NCBI GenBank assembly: GCA_902363535.1 | Contig: CABJAE010000020.1 | Span: 1-20,321 of the forward strand | Reading direction: 5' to 3' | Origin: Peptoniphilaceae bacterium | GTDB lineage: Bacteria; Bacillota; Clostridia; Tissierellales; Peptoniphilaceae | DNA length: 20,321 nucleotides | In this document: piece after piece, positions 1 through 7,133 of the stretch | Layout of the letters: every line of letters begins with the position of its first letter | Numbering within the stretch: position 1 is the first letter of the stretch | Made by a program: the position numbers and the translations under genes | Notes under the pieces: model-generated | Told to the model about the DNA's origin: nothing | The model's database searches: none | What the model saw: the letters and a program-made list of their open reading frames with translations, nothing else

Positions 1-1266
1 ACGCTGGTTGGTGTAGCGAAGGCCATGGTATTCTTTGGCGCTGCCGAATTGCCGTTCGATGGTTTCTTTGCGTTGTTTGTATTCTGCTTTTCCTTGGGTG
101 GTGTAGCGGTAGTCTTCCGCGACGTCCAGGGCGTCTTGCCAGAGGTGGCGAGTGACGGTTTTTTGATGGTTTTTGCTGGCGGTGCAACGGTGAAGGGTAG
201 GACAGTTTTTGCAGATTTTTGGATTGCTTTTGTATTCGCGGTAGCCTTCACGTGTCGTGGTGCTGTAGGGGAGGATGGTTTCTTCCGGGCAGAGGTAACA
301 GTCGTAGTAGGCGTCGTAGACGAAGTCGCGTTTGTAGTAGGGGTCGTCGAGGGCCGGTTTGTGTTTGGGCCGGGTGTAGGGGAAGACGGGCAGGATGTCT
401 TTTTCAAGGAGGGTTTTGGCGATGGCCGGGGTTTTGTAGCCGGCGTCCATGACGAGTTTTTCCGGTTTTAACGCTTGGAGTTTGGGGAGGAAGTCGAAGA
501 AGGTGCTGCTGTCGTGGCGGTTGCCGGGAAAGCTTTGACAGGCAAGAATCCATCCGTGTCGGTCGCAGGCGGTTTGGATGGTGTAGGCAAAGACTTCTTT
601 GTGCTCGCCTTTGTGAAAGAGGCCGCTTTCAGGATCGGTGGTGGATTGGGTGATGGTGGTGGTATCGGTGGGCGGATTTTTCGGTGGTTTGAGGTCGTCT
701 TTTCCGTGTGCGTTTCGATCGTCGGCAATTTCTTTTTCAAGCTGTTGTTGGTAGCTTCGCACGTGTTTTTTCACCACGGCTTTTTTGTTTTTGTGGCGAT
801 TGGCATGGGCTTTGACGTGGGTGGCATCGACGAATTGGAGGCGTGTGTCGACGAAGCCTTGGTCCATGGCTTGTTGAAGGATGTTGGTGAAGATGGACTC
901 AAAGAGGTCGGTGTCTTGAAAACGCCGACGGTAGTTTTGCCCAAAGGTGGTGAAGTGGGGGATTTTATCGTAGAAGTCGAGTCCCAAGAACCAACGATAG
1001 GCCAGGTTGACTTCGACTTCTTTGATGGTTTGGCGCATGCTGCGAATGCCATAAAGGTGTTGAAGGAAGACGAGTTTAATGAGAACCACGGGGTCGATGC
1101 TGGGTCGGCCGTTGTCTAGACAGTAAAGGTCTTCCACCAGGTCATAGATGAAGTCGAAGTCCACGTAACGGTCAATTTTTCGCAAAAGATGATCTGTCGG
1201 CACGAGTTGATCCAGAGCAATCATTTGAATTTGTTCTACTTTTTTCTTGTCTTCTTTATGTAGCAT
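1..1266 (-). CDS. IS1182 family DDE transposase, C-terminus outside window
   Basis: The frame is open without a stop for all 422 codons, from ATG at 1264-1266 to the left edge. AGGAGG lies seven bases upstream. Residues 1-115 carry the N-terminal domain seen in IS1182/IS5-like transposases (DQLVPTDHLLRKID near 19-32, RPSIDPVVLIK near 54-64, IRSMRQTIKEVEVNLAYRWF near 74-93). The catalytic domain shows FVDATHVKAHAN with D147, VMDAGYKTP with D274, and IERQFGSAK with E404 followed by K411, a typical DDE spacing. A cysteine-containing segment (CYLCPEE, then CKNCPTLHRC) between D274 and E404 is usual in this family. The last visible residues match the family motif after the catalytic glutamate, so only a few tens of residues should be missing. 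There is no internal stop, so the gene could be active. Confidence 0.92.
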   Translation of the reverse strand, partial: MLHKEDKKKVEQIQMIALDQLVPTDHLLRKIDRYVDFDFIYDLVEDLYCLDNGRPSIDPVVLIKLVFLQHLYGIRSMRQTIKEVEVNLAYRWFLGLDFYDKIPHFTTFGQNYRRRFQDTDLFESIFTNILQQAMDQGFVDTRLQFVDATHVKAHANRHKNKKAVVKKHVRSYQQQLEKEIADDRNAHGKDDLKPPKNPPTDTTTITQSTTDPESGLFHKGEHKEVFAYTIQTACDRHGWILACQSFPGNRHDSSTFFDFLPKLQALKPEKLVMDAGYKTPAIAKTLLEKDILPVFPYTRPKHKPALDDPYYKRDFVYDAYYDCYLCPEETILPYSTTTREGYREYKSNPKICKNCPTLHRCTASKNHQKTVTRHLWQDALDVAEDYRYTTQGKAEYKQRKETIERQFGSAKEYHGLRYTNQR

Positions 1267-1322
1267 GGTGGCCTCCTTTTTTTCTATTTTACTATAATTG
1301 AGGCGAATGCTGTTTGATGACA
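1..1322 (-). mobile_element. IS1182-type insertion sequence, partial (left part outside window)
   Basis: The transposase frame at 1-1266 plus its upstream leader define an insertion sequence read on the minus strand. The far end of the element lies beyond position 1. The near end is uncertain: it must lie between the transposase ribosome binding site (about 1271-1276) and the terminator of the neighbouring operon (1331-1360). I cannot see the other terminal inverted repeat or a target duplication, so the boundary near 1322 is only a working limit. Confidence 0.6.
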
Positions 1323-1360
1323 CAAAAAAAGGAAGGGTGAATCGGTTGATTCACCCTCCC
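1323..1360 (-). terminator. Rho-independent terminator of the sppA-RDD operon
   Basis: Read on the minus strand, a 12-13 bp stem (1348-1360 pairing with 1331-1343, loop of four) is followed by eight T residues (A-tract at 1323-1330). It lies 56 bases after the RDD stop. A further matching pair of arms, TGATGACA at 1315-1322 and TGTCATCA at 1363-1370, surrounds it. The plus-strand side has only three Ts, so it should work mainly for minus-strand transcripts. Confidence 0.85.
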
Positions 1361-1375
1361 TTTGTCATCACTCTG

Positions 1376-1400
1376 AACTGCGGCGTCCTTGACCGCAGTT
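1376..1400. repeat. Perfect 8-bp inverted repeat between RDD gene and terminator
   Basis: AACTGCGG at 1376-1383 pairs with CCGCAGTT at 1393-1400 across a nine-base loop. No T-tract follows on either strand, so this is not a terminator by itself; it may be a processing or stability hairpin in the 3' UTR of the RDD transcript. Confidence 0.5.
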
Positions 1401-1415
1401 TATTAATGCTCGGGT

Positions 1416-2204
1416 TTAAATTTCGTAGGCGTAAAAGAGTTCGCCTTCATTCTTTTCCACGGCATAAAGGGCGTCTTTCACCACATAGGTGTCCGAGAGG
1501 AAGTCGCCGAGGTTGCGCTTGCGCTCGGAGAAGGCGGTGATGACGTAGAGCAGGACGAAGGTGGTTTGAATGAATCGGCAGAAGCCTTCGCGAATCACCA
1601 CGGTGGTCCAAGAGAGGCGGGGCTCCTCGGGATGAATGACCCGGATCCCCGTGATCATTTTTCCGAGGCTTTGGCCGTTGGTAAAGTAAGTGGAGAGGAT
1701 GAAGTAGAGATAGAAGAAGAAACCGTTCACGGCCTTGGCGGCCATGCTTCCTTCCGTGAGGAGAAGGGCGTTAATGGGCGATGCGAAGATGCCCGCAAAG
1801 GCGCCGGCCACGACGGCGTCGATTAAAAAGGCCACGGTGCGAATCCAAAAGCCCGCCGCCACCATGGCGGAGATCGGGTGGCTGTAACGACGCCTTACAG
1901 GCTTGGGATCGAAGGTGCCGTCTTGCGCGCGATGGAGCTCGGAAACCGGCGCGGGGTCTTCGACTTTCTCCTCGCTTGCGGCCGCATCGGCCGTTATTTC
2001 CTCCGCCTCAGCTTCTTGCTCAACTTCATCTCGGATGTTCGCCTCATAATGGGCAGGCGCTTCCGAAAAATTCTCGTGTACGTTTTTGTTCAGTGCCTCG
2101 GCCATGGCTTTGGCATTTGTTTCCGTCTCTTTTGGCACCTCTTTCTCGCGATGAAAGAGGCCTTTTTTCTTTTCGGTGAAGGGATCGTAGTGTTGGCCTT
2201 TCAT
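1416..2204 (-). CDS. RDD family membrane protein with long acidic N-terminal tail
   Basis: 262 residues. The first ~110 are charged, glutamate-rich and probably disordered cytoplasmic sequence. The RDD domain follows (about 115-245): AAGFWIRTVAFLIDAVV with R122 and D129, a GQSLGKMITGIRVI motif at 177-190, and a closing LGDFLSDTYVV at 232-242, which are the landmarks of the family. Hydrophobic spans lie near 123-145, 158-175 and 210-226. RDD proteins are integral membrane proteins of mostly unknown function; some have been linked to ion transport. Translation is coupled to sppA: the sppA stop and this start overlap as TAATG, and the Shine-Dalgarno GGAGGTG lies inside the last codons of sppA. 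The acidic tail is not a usual part of the domain. A partner or substrate cannot be read from the sequence. Confidence 0.85.
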   Translation of the reverse strand: MKGQHYDPFTEKKKGLFHREKEVPKETETNAKAMAEALNKNVHENFSEAPAHYEANIRDEVEQEAEAEEITADAAASEEKVEDPAPVSELHRAQDGTFDPKPVRRRYSHPISAMVAAGFWIRTVAFLIDAVVAGAFAGIFASPINALLLTEGSMAAKAVNGFFFYLYFILSTYFTNGQSLGKMITGIRVIHPEEPRLSWTTVVIREGFCRFIQTTFVLLYVITAFSERKRNLGDFLSDTYVVKDALYAVEKNEGELFYAYEI

Positions 2205-3217
2205 TATTCACCTCCGTAGAGGTACATGGGCCGGTCGTTGTCGGCAAGGGCGCCGAGCACGAGCTTGGCCGCCAATTCCTTGTCCGAGGCCTTTTGGCTG
2301 AAGAGGGAGGCGAAGAAACCGTCGCCCAATCCCTTGGTGTAGTTAAAGACCTCGGGGTTGTCGCATTTGATGGCCTTTTTCAAAGCGGCGAGGGCATCTT
2401 CTGAATAGCCCAATTCGTCCACCAGGCCCTTTTGCTTGGCCTGCTTGCCCGTAAAGACGGAACCGTCGGCCAAGGGACGCAGGGTGGCCATGTCCATGTG
2501 GCGGCCCTGGGAGACCACGTTCAGAAATTCGCCGTAGAGATCGTCGACGACGCTTTGTAAAATGGCCCGCTCTTCGTCGGTCATGGGGCGGGTGTTGCTG
2601 CCGATGTCTTTGTGGGCGGCGCTTTTAATGGTTTGATCGGCGATGCCCAATTTATCCATAAGGCCCGAAAGATTGGTGCCCCCCATAATGACGCCGATGG
2701 AGCCGGTGAGGGTGGAGGGGGCGGCGTAAATTTTCGTCGCCGGCGCGGAAATGTAGTAGCCGCCGCTGGCCGCGGTGTTGCCCATGGCCACGTAGACAGG
2801 CTTTTTTGCATCCACAATGGCTTTGATCCGCTTGTGAAGCTCGGCGCTTTCGTAGACGCCGCCGCCCGGGGAGTTCACCTTCAAGAGCACGCCCTTAATG
2901 GTGTCGTCTTCAAAGACATTTTCCAAGGCGTTAAGGGTGGCCTTGTGGTCGTAGCTTTCGGTTAGAAAAGAAGCTTGGGGCACGTTCATAATGGCGCCTT
3001 CCACGCTGATCACGGCGATGCGCTTGGCGGAATCGCCCTCTTCGATGACTTCTTCGTTCATGCCGTTTACGGCATTCATAAGGGATGCTTCCATTTTTTT
3101 CATGCGGGCTTCGCTGTTGATCTTGTCGCTGATGCCGCTTGAGATGGCGCTGATTCCAAGAATCAACACGGCGACGCCCACGGCGATCCACCGCCGGGTG
3201 TTCATTTTTTCCAGCAT
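2204..3217 (-). CDS. sppA: Signal peptide peptidase SppA (short, single-domain form)
   Basis: 337 residues, the length of the Bacillus-type SppA. A membrane anchor lies at about 10-29 (WIAVGVAVLILGISAISSGI). The S49 peptidase domain contains VNSPGGGVYES at 114-124, the nucleophile S151 in AASGGYYIS, and the general base K203 in SAAHKDIGS, matching the Ser-Lys dyad known for this family. The protein degrades leftover signal peptides in the membrane and, in Bacillus, also helps in lantibiotic resistance. It is the first gene of a two-gene operon with the RDD protein and is transcribed away from the ypmS-like gene. AAGGAGGA lies four bases before the chosen ATG. Confidence 0.95.
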   Translation of the reverse strand: MLEKMNTRRWIAVGVAVLILGISAISSGISDKINSEARMKKMEASLMNAVNGMNEEVIEEGDSAKRIAVISVEGAIMNVPQASFLTESYDHKATLNALENVFEDDTIKGVLLKVNSPGGGVYESAELHKRIKAIVDAKKPVYVAMGNTAASGGYYISAPATKIYAAPSTLTGSIGVIMGGTNLSGLMDKLGIADQTIKSAAHKDIGSNTRPMTDEERAILQSVVDDLYGEFLNVVSQGRHMDMATLRPLADGSVFTGKQAKQKGLVDELGYSEDALAALKKAIKCDNPEVFNYTKGLGDGFFASLFSQKASDKELAAKLVLGALADNDRPMYLYGGE

Positions 3218-3310
3218 AAATCCTCCTTACTGCTACAATTGTTTTTCGTATTATAGTATGATAAACGTAGTACGATTGCGTACAAAAAAATCATATCACA
3301 GGAGCGTACC
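3218..3310. promoter_or_regulatory. Divergent promoter region between sppA and the ypmS-like operon
   Basis: This 93-bp AT-rich gap must hold promoters for both directions. For sppA a perfect -10 TATAAT reads on the minus strand at 3250-3255, without a convincing -35 at the right distance. For the plus operon TATGAT at 3257-3262 is the best -10, again with a poor -35. The two -10 elements almost touch, so the two promoters may compete. The plus-strand ribosome binding site AGGAG is at 3300-3304. Confidence 0.45.
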
Positions 3311-3868
3311 ATGCACAATTGCCCGTGGAAAATTGCGTTTCTTTTGCTTTTGGCGGTGAACCTCATGGTTCTTCTCGGCCTGTTTCTTTTGTCCCGGCCC
3401 GAGGATTTGCCTCAGGAGGAAGAAACGGCGGCAACAGAAAAATCGAATTACGAAATCACCTTGACGAAAGAGGCCCTGGAAAGCGCCCTGCGCCGCGGGT
3501 TGAAAGAAAGCGGCAGCGACGCCCGCTTTTCTATCGCCGACGGCTTTTATTTCCGCATACCCGTTCAGGCCTACGGCATGAAGAGCGAGCTGGTCTTAAA
3601 GACGCAGCCTGTGGCCCATAAAGACGGCACCGTGCACATGAAATTGGAGCGTTTAAATTTGGGGCGCCTTCCTTTGCCGGAAGGGGCGGCCCTTTCCATG
3701 GCACAGGAGGCCGTGTCCATTCCGGGACTCAAGCTTTTGCCGGCGCAACGGGAAATCGTCTTGGATCCCAACGCTTTTATGCCGGAGCACATGGGCACCC
3801 TTCGGGCCAAGGTGTTGGATGTAAAAAATCACCGCTACGTATTTGAAGGAAATTTGGGAGCGAATTAA
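3311..3868 (+). CDS. YpmS-like (DUF2140) membrane-anchored protein
   Basis: 185 residues. A single N-terminal membrane segment (about 7-28) with only short basic flanking sequence is followed by an acidic linker (PEDLPQEEE) and an extracytoplasmic domain that starts with ITLTKEALESALRRGL near 49-64. This layout and motif fit the YpmS/DUF2140 family of Firmicutes, a family of unknown function with a tubular lipid-binding-like or surface-exposed fold suggested elsewhere. AGGAG lies six bases before ATG. It is the first gene of a five-gene operon; its stop codon directly abuts the start of the CBS-domain transporter gene, with GGGAG inside its last codons serving as the next ribosome binding site. 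Identity with YpmS proper is by pattern only. Confidence 0.7.
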   Translation: MHNCPWKIAFLLLLAVNLMVLLGLFLLSRPEDLPQEEETAATEKSNYEITLTKEALESALRRGLKESGSDARFSIADGFYFRIPVQAYGMKSELVLKTQPVAHKDGTVHMKLERLNLGRLPLPEGAALSMAQEAVSIPGLKLLPAQREIVLDPNAFMPEHMGTLRAKVLDVKNHRYVFEGNLGAN

Positions 3869-5131
3869 ATGGAAGATGTTTGGCTATATATACCAATTGT
3901 TGCGATTTTAATCGCCTTATCGGGCTTTTTCTCCTCGTCTGAGACGGCGCTCACCTCGGTGAATCAAATTCGCCTGCGCCAACGGGCCACGGAAGGAGAC
4001 AAAAAAAGCATGACCGTCTTGAAGCTTTTGGAGAAACCTCAAGATGTGATCTCCAGCATTTTAATCGGCAACAATATCGTGAACATCGCCTCTTCGGCGG
4101 TGGCCACGGTGTTTTTCACGCAGCTTTTCGGCGCCAGCGGCCCGGTGGTAGCCACGGTGGTCATGACGATTTTGGTCTTGATCTTCGGGGAGGTGCTGCC
4201 GAAAACCGCCGCCCAACAACAGCCGGAAATGATCAGCCGAAAAGTGTCGAAGCCCATTTCGAGGATCACGACGATCTTCAAACCCGCGGTCTTTCTGTTG
4301 TCGGCCTTAACGGGCTTGGTGACGAAATGGCTTTTTTCCCACGTGGACGAAGCCCCCACCATTACGGAAGAAGAATTCAAGACCTTGGTGGAAGTGGGGG
4401 AAGAAGAAGGGGTTCTGCAACGGGAAGAGCGGGCCTACATCGACAATGTCCTGGATTTTTCTTCGGCCACGGCCTCGGACATGATGAAGCCCCGCACTTC
4501 TGTGGTGGCCCTGGACGTGGAGGCCACGGAAGAGGAAATTTTTGAGCTTTTAAAAGACAATCGGTACAGCCGCATTCCCGTCTACGAAGATTCCATCGAC
4601 CACATTATCGGCATCCTGTACATGAAAGATGTGGTGCGTCTCTTGGCGCAAGGGGAGACGATTTGCCTGAGAGAAATCCTTCGGGATCCTTATTTTATCG
4701 GCGAAAGCGCCGTGGCGGATCGCATTTTCCGCGAGCTCAAGGCGCGGAATCTCTCCATCGCCGTGGTGGTTGACGAGTACGCCGGCACCAGCGGCATTAT
4801 TACCATGGAAGATATTTTGGAAGAGCTCGTGGGCAATATCGACGACGAGTACGATTTGGAAAATTCCGCCGTGATTTTTCTGGAAAGCGGCGTGTATTTA
4901 GTGGATCCGGAGCTGAGAATCGACGAAATTAACGACTACTTCCACATGAATTTGGAAAGCGAAAAGTCCGACTCCATCGGCGGCTTCGTCATCGAGCTTT
5001 TGGACCGCATTCCCAAGCAGGGGGACGTGGTGCGCTACGGCGACATTCTGTTTACGGTAAACGAAATGCAGGGCCTGAAGATGACGAAGCTGAAGATGGA
5101 TCTGAGGCCGGAATCGCAGAGCGCCCTTTAA
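3869..5131 (+). CDS. CNNM/CorC family (DUF21-CBS-CorC) membrane transporter, 'hemolysin family protein'
   Basis: 420 residues with the full standard architecture. The DUF21 membrane domain covers about 1-185, with SGFFSSSETALTSVN at 18-32, IGNNIVNIASSAVAT at 66-80 and FGEVLPKTAA at 106-115. A CBS pair follows (about 203-328) with RIPVYEDSIDHIIGILYMKDV and VVVDEYAGTSGIITMEDILEE segments. The CorC_HlyC domain closes the protein (about 335-415). Characterised members export or regulate Mg2+ or Co2+, with the CBS pair sensing nucleotides; the hemolysin name is historical. It starts on the base after the ypmS-like stop and is followed twelve bases later by the cation diffusion facilitator, so the operon seems to carry two metal transporters. 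Substrate is inferred only from the family. Confidence 0.93.
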   Translation: MEDVWLYIPIVAILIALSGFFSSSETALTSVNQIRLRQRATEGDKKSMTVLKLLEKPQDVISSILIGNNIVNIASSAVATVFFTQLFGASGPVVATVVMTILVLIFGEVLPKTAAQQQPEMISRKVSKPISRITTIFKPAVFLLSALTGLVTKWLFSHVDEAPTITEEEFKTLVEVGEEEGVLQREERAYIDNVLDFSSATASDMMKPRTSVVALDVEATEEEIFELLKDNRYSRIPVYEDSIDHIIGILYMKDVVRLLAQGETICLREILRDPYFIGESAVADRIFRELKARNLSIAVVVDEYAGTSGIITMEDILEELVGNIDDEYDLENSAVIFLESGVYLVDPELRIDEINDYFHMNLESEKSDSIGGFVIELLDRIPKQGDVVRYGDILFTVNEMQGLKMTKLKMDLRPESQSAL

Positions 5132-5143
5132 TGTGAGGAATTT

Positions 5144-6325
5144 ATGCTGGATAAACTGATACAGAAAAAAATGCCGGATCCCAAAGATCAGGCCGTGCGA
5201 AGCGCCATGGGCAGACAAGCCGCCGTTTTGGGCATCGTGCTGAACTTTCTCTTCGCCCTGTCGAAAATCGTCATCGGCACCTTGGCCGGCGCCATTTCCA
5301 TGATCGCCGACGGTTTAAATAACACCATGGACTTAATGAGTTCAGTGATCGCCCTCGGAGGCTTTCACTTTGCCGCCATGCCGGCGGACAGAAACCATCC
5401 CTACGGCCACGCCCGTATGGAATATTTGGCCTCTTTTCTCGTGAGCCTGATCATCATCTGGACCGGGCTCAGCCTTTTGTGGGAATCGGCAAAGACCATC
5501 CTTCACCCCGAGGTCATGGAAACATCGGCCCTCGCCGTAGGCGTTCTCATCTTTGCCATGGTAGGGAAGGTGTTTTTGTATCGCTACAATGTGGCTCTCG
5601 GCGAGGCCATGGATTCGGAGCTTCTCGTGGCCACGGGCTACGACGCCCGAGGCGACGTGTTTGCCACGGCGGCGGTTCTTTTTTCCCTCCTGGTCTATCA
5701 CTTTTTTTCCGTGAACATCGACGGATGGATGGGCCTCATCGTGGCGGGGATCATTTTAAAAAGTGGCTGGGACAGCCTGAAGGAGACGGTGGATTCCCTT
5801 TTGGGCAGAAAAACCGATCCGGAGCTGGTCCGCGCCATTATGAAAGACATTAAGAGTTATCCGGTGGCTTTGGGCGTCCACGACATGATGTATCACGACT
5901 ACGGCGCCAACAATCAATTTCTCACCCTCCACGTGGAGGTCAACAGCCAAGACGACGTCATGAAAATTCATCAGGACATCGACGAAATCGAGCGGGACAT
6001 CGAAGCCAAGTACCGCATGGCCACGACCATCCACATCGATCCCATTCGCATCGACGATCCGAGGAGCAACGCCCTTTACGATTACGTGAAGAAGAAGCTC
6101 CGGGAAGTGGATTCCCGCCTGGATCTCCACGATTTTCGCATCGTCACTCGAAAGGACGGCCTGAATTTAATTTTCGACGTGCTTCTGCCCATGGATTTGG
6201 AGGGCAAGGCCAAAGACATCGACGCCGAATTAAAGTGGAAGGTGGAAAAAGACCATCCGGAGTACGCCCTGGTGGCGACCTACGACATGGACTACCAGAA
6301 TTTATTGGAGGATAAAGATGAATAG
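5144..6325 (+). CDS. Cation diffusion facilitator family metal exporter, Mn/Fe-type motifs, extra C-terminal domain
   Basis: 393 residues, longer than the usual ~300. Six membrane spans lie in about 25-205. In TM2 the metal site reads N59-x3-D63 (ADGLNNTMD), and in TM5 D167-x3-D171 (TGYDARGDV), not the HxxxD of zinc exporters; this pattern points to manganese or a broad divalent range. HPYGHARMEYLAS at 85-97 is the usual loop motif after TM2. A cytoplasmic metallochaperone-like domain spans about 210-300, ending in TTIHIDP. Residues 305-393 form a second domain (LHDFRIVTRKDGLNLIFDVLLP) that looks like another ferredoxin-like fold, as in other long Firmicutes members. GAGGA precedes ATG by four bases. 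The last codons overlap the TraX gene by eight bases. Confidence 0.92.
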   Translation: MLDKLIQKKMPDPKDQAVRSAMGRQAAVLGIVLNFLFALSKIVIGTLAGAISMIADGLNNTMDLMSSVIALGGFHFAAMPADRNHPYGHARMEYLASFLVSLIIIWTGLSLLWESAKTILHPEVMETSALAVGVLIFAMVGKVFLYRYNVALGEAMDSELLVATGYDARGDVFATAAVLFSLLVYHFFSVNIDGWMGLIVAGIILKSGWDSLKETVDSLLGRKTDPELVRAIMKDIKSYPVALGVHDMMYHDYGANNQFLTLHVEVNSQDDVMKIHQDIDEIERDIEAKYRMATTIHIDPIRIDDPRSNALYDYVKKKLREVDSRLDLHDFRIVTRKDGLNLIFDVLLPMDLEGKAKDIDAELKWKVEKDHPEYALVATYDMDYQNLLEDKDE

Positions 6326-7112
6326 GCTTTTATCGCCTCAGGCAAAAGATAGCCTTTTGGCCGCATGGCACAGGGAAAAGGGCCTTTCCGGCAACGCCCT
6401 GAAGATGATCGCCTGTGTGTTTATGTTTTTCGACCACATGAGCCAGGGCGTGGCCTTAAACAGCCTGGGCTTTACGCCGGCTTATGTGGTGAATTCCCTG
6501 GGCATTCCCGTCCTGTCGGACCTTCCCACGGCGAGCCTTCTCGCCACCATCGCGACTTTGGCCGGGCGCATCGCCTTTCCCATCTTCTGCTTTTTTCTCG
6601 TCCAGGGCGTGCTGCTTAGCGGGGACTATAAAAAACAAATTCAGAGACTTTTGCTCTTTGCCTTCATCGCCGAAGTGCCCTTCGATTTGGGCCTCTTCGG
6701 GCAGATTTTTTATTGGGATCACCAAAACGTGCTCTTCGAATTGGCATTGGGGGCAGCCACCATCGTCGGGATGAAGAAAATCCTCGACGGAGACAAAAAT
6801 GGGAAGCAAGCTTATGCCGTGTTGCTCTTTATCGCCGCGGCCATTCTCGCCGAAGTCTTGAAATTCGACTACGGCTCCGTGGGAATTATCGCCATGGTCT
6901 TGCTTTATCTGGCCTGCAACGATCGCCGACGCACCATGCTCATGGGCCTCATCGCCTTTTTCTTCGAAGCGCCCTTGTATGGCACGGTGTATCTGTCTCT
7001 GCCTTTAATCTATCAATACAACGGCAAGCGGGGCCGAGGCGGCCGCTGGTTCTTTTACATTTTCTATCCCGCCCACTTACTGGCACTTTATTTCATTTCT
7101 CTGATTCTTTAA
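6318..7112 (+). CDS. TraX family protein (membrane acyltransferase-like)
   Basis: 264 residues, strongly hydrophobic with about eight membrane spans. The N-terminal signature LSGNALKMIACVFMFFDHM (23-41), with the aspartate and histidine of the FFDHM motif, identifies the TraX family. The founding member acetylates the N-terminus of F pilin, but chromosomal copies are common in Firmicutes and need no pilus; their substrate is usually unknown. GGAGG lies at 6307-6311 inside the end of the cation-transporter gene, and the two genes overlap by eight bases, so translation is probably coupled. The next gene, the ABC exporter, begins 21 bases downstream. Nothing nearby in the chromosomal part suggests conjugation, so an envelope-modifying role is more likely than pilus work. 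Confidence 0.85.
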   Translation: MNRLLSPQAKDSLLAAWHREKGLSGNALKMIACVFMFFDHMSQGVALNSLGFTPAYVVNSLGIPVLSDLPTASLLATIATLAGRIAFPIFCFFLVQGVLLSGDYKKQIQRLLLFAFIAEVPFDLGLFGQIFYWDHQNVLFELALGAATIVGMKKILDGDKNGKQAYAVLLFIAAAILAEVLKFDYGSVGIIAMVLLYLACNDRRRTMLMGLIAFFFEAPLYGTVYLSLPLIYQYNGKRGRGGRWFFYIFYPAHLLALYFISLIL

Positions 7113-7133
7113 AAACCGACAGAAAGGTGTGTT

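Noticed and set aside
25..1119. Long plus-strand open frames rich in V, F and G across the left edge
   Set aside because: They lie antisense to a transposase frame with clear catalytic residues, have no ribosome binding site and show low-complexity composition typical of shadow frames.
1781..2219. Plus-strand open frames over the RDD gene
   Set aside because: Antisense to a recognisable RDD domain with translational coupling to sppA; no start signals.
6318..7112. TraX as evidence for conjugation in the left part
   Set aside because: The gene is embedded in a GC-rich chromosomal operon with metal and ABC transporters; chromosomal TraX-family genes are common without transfer functions.
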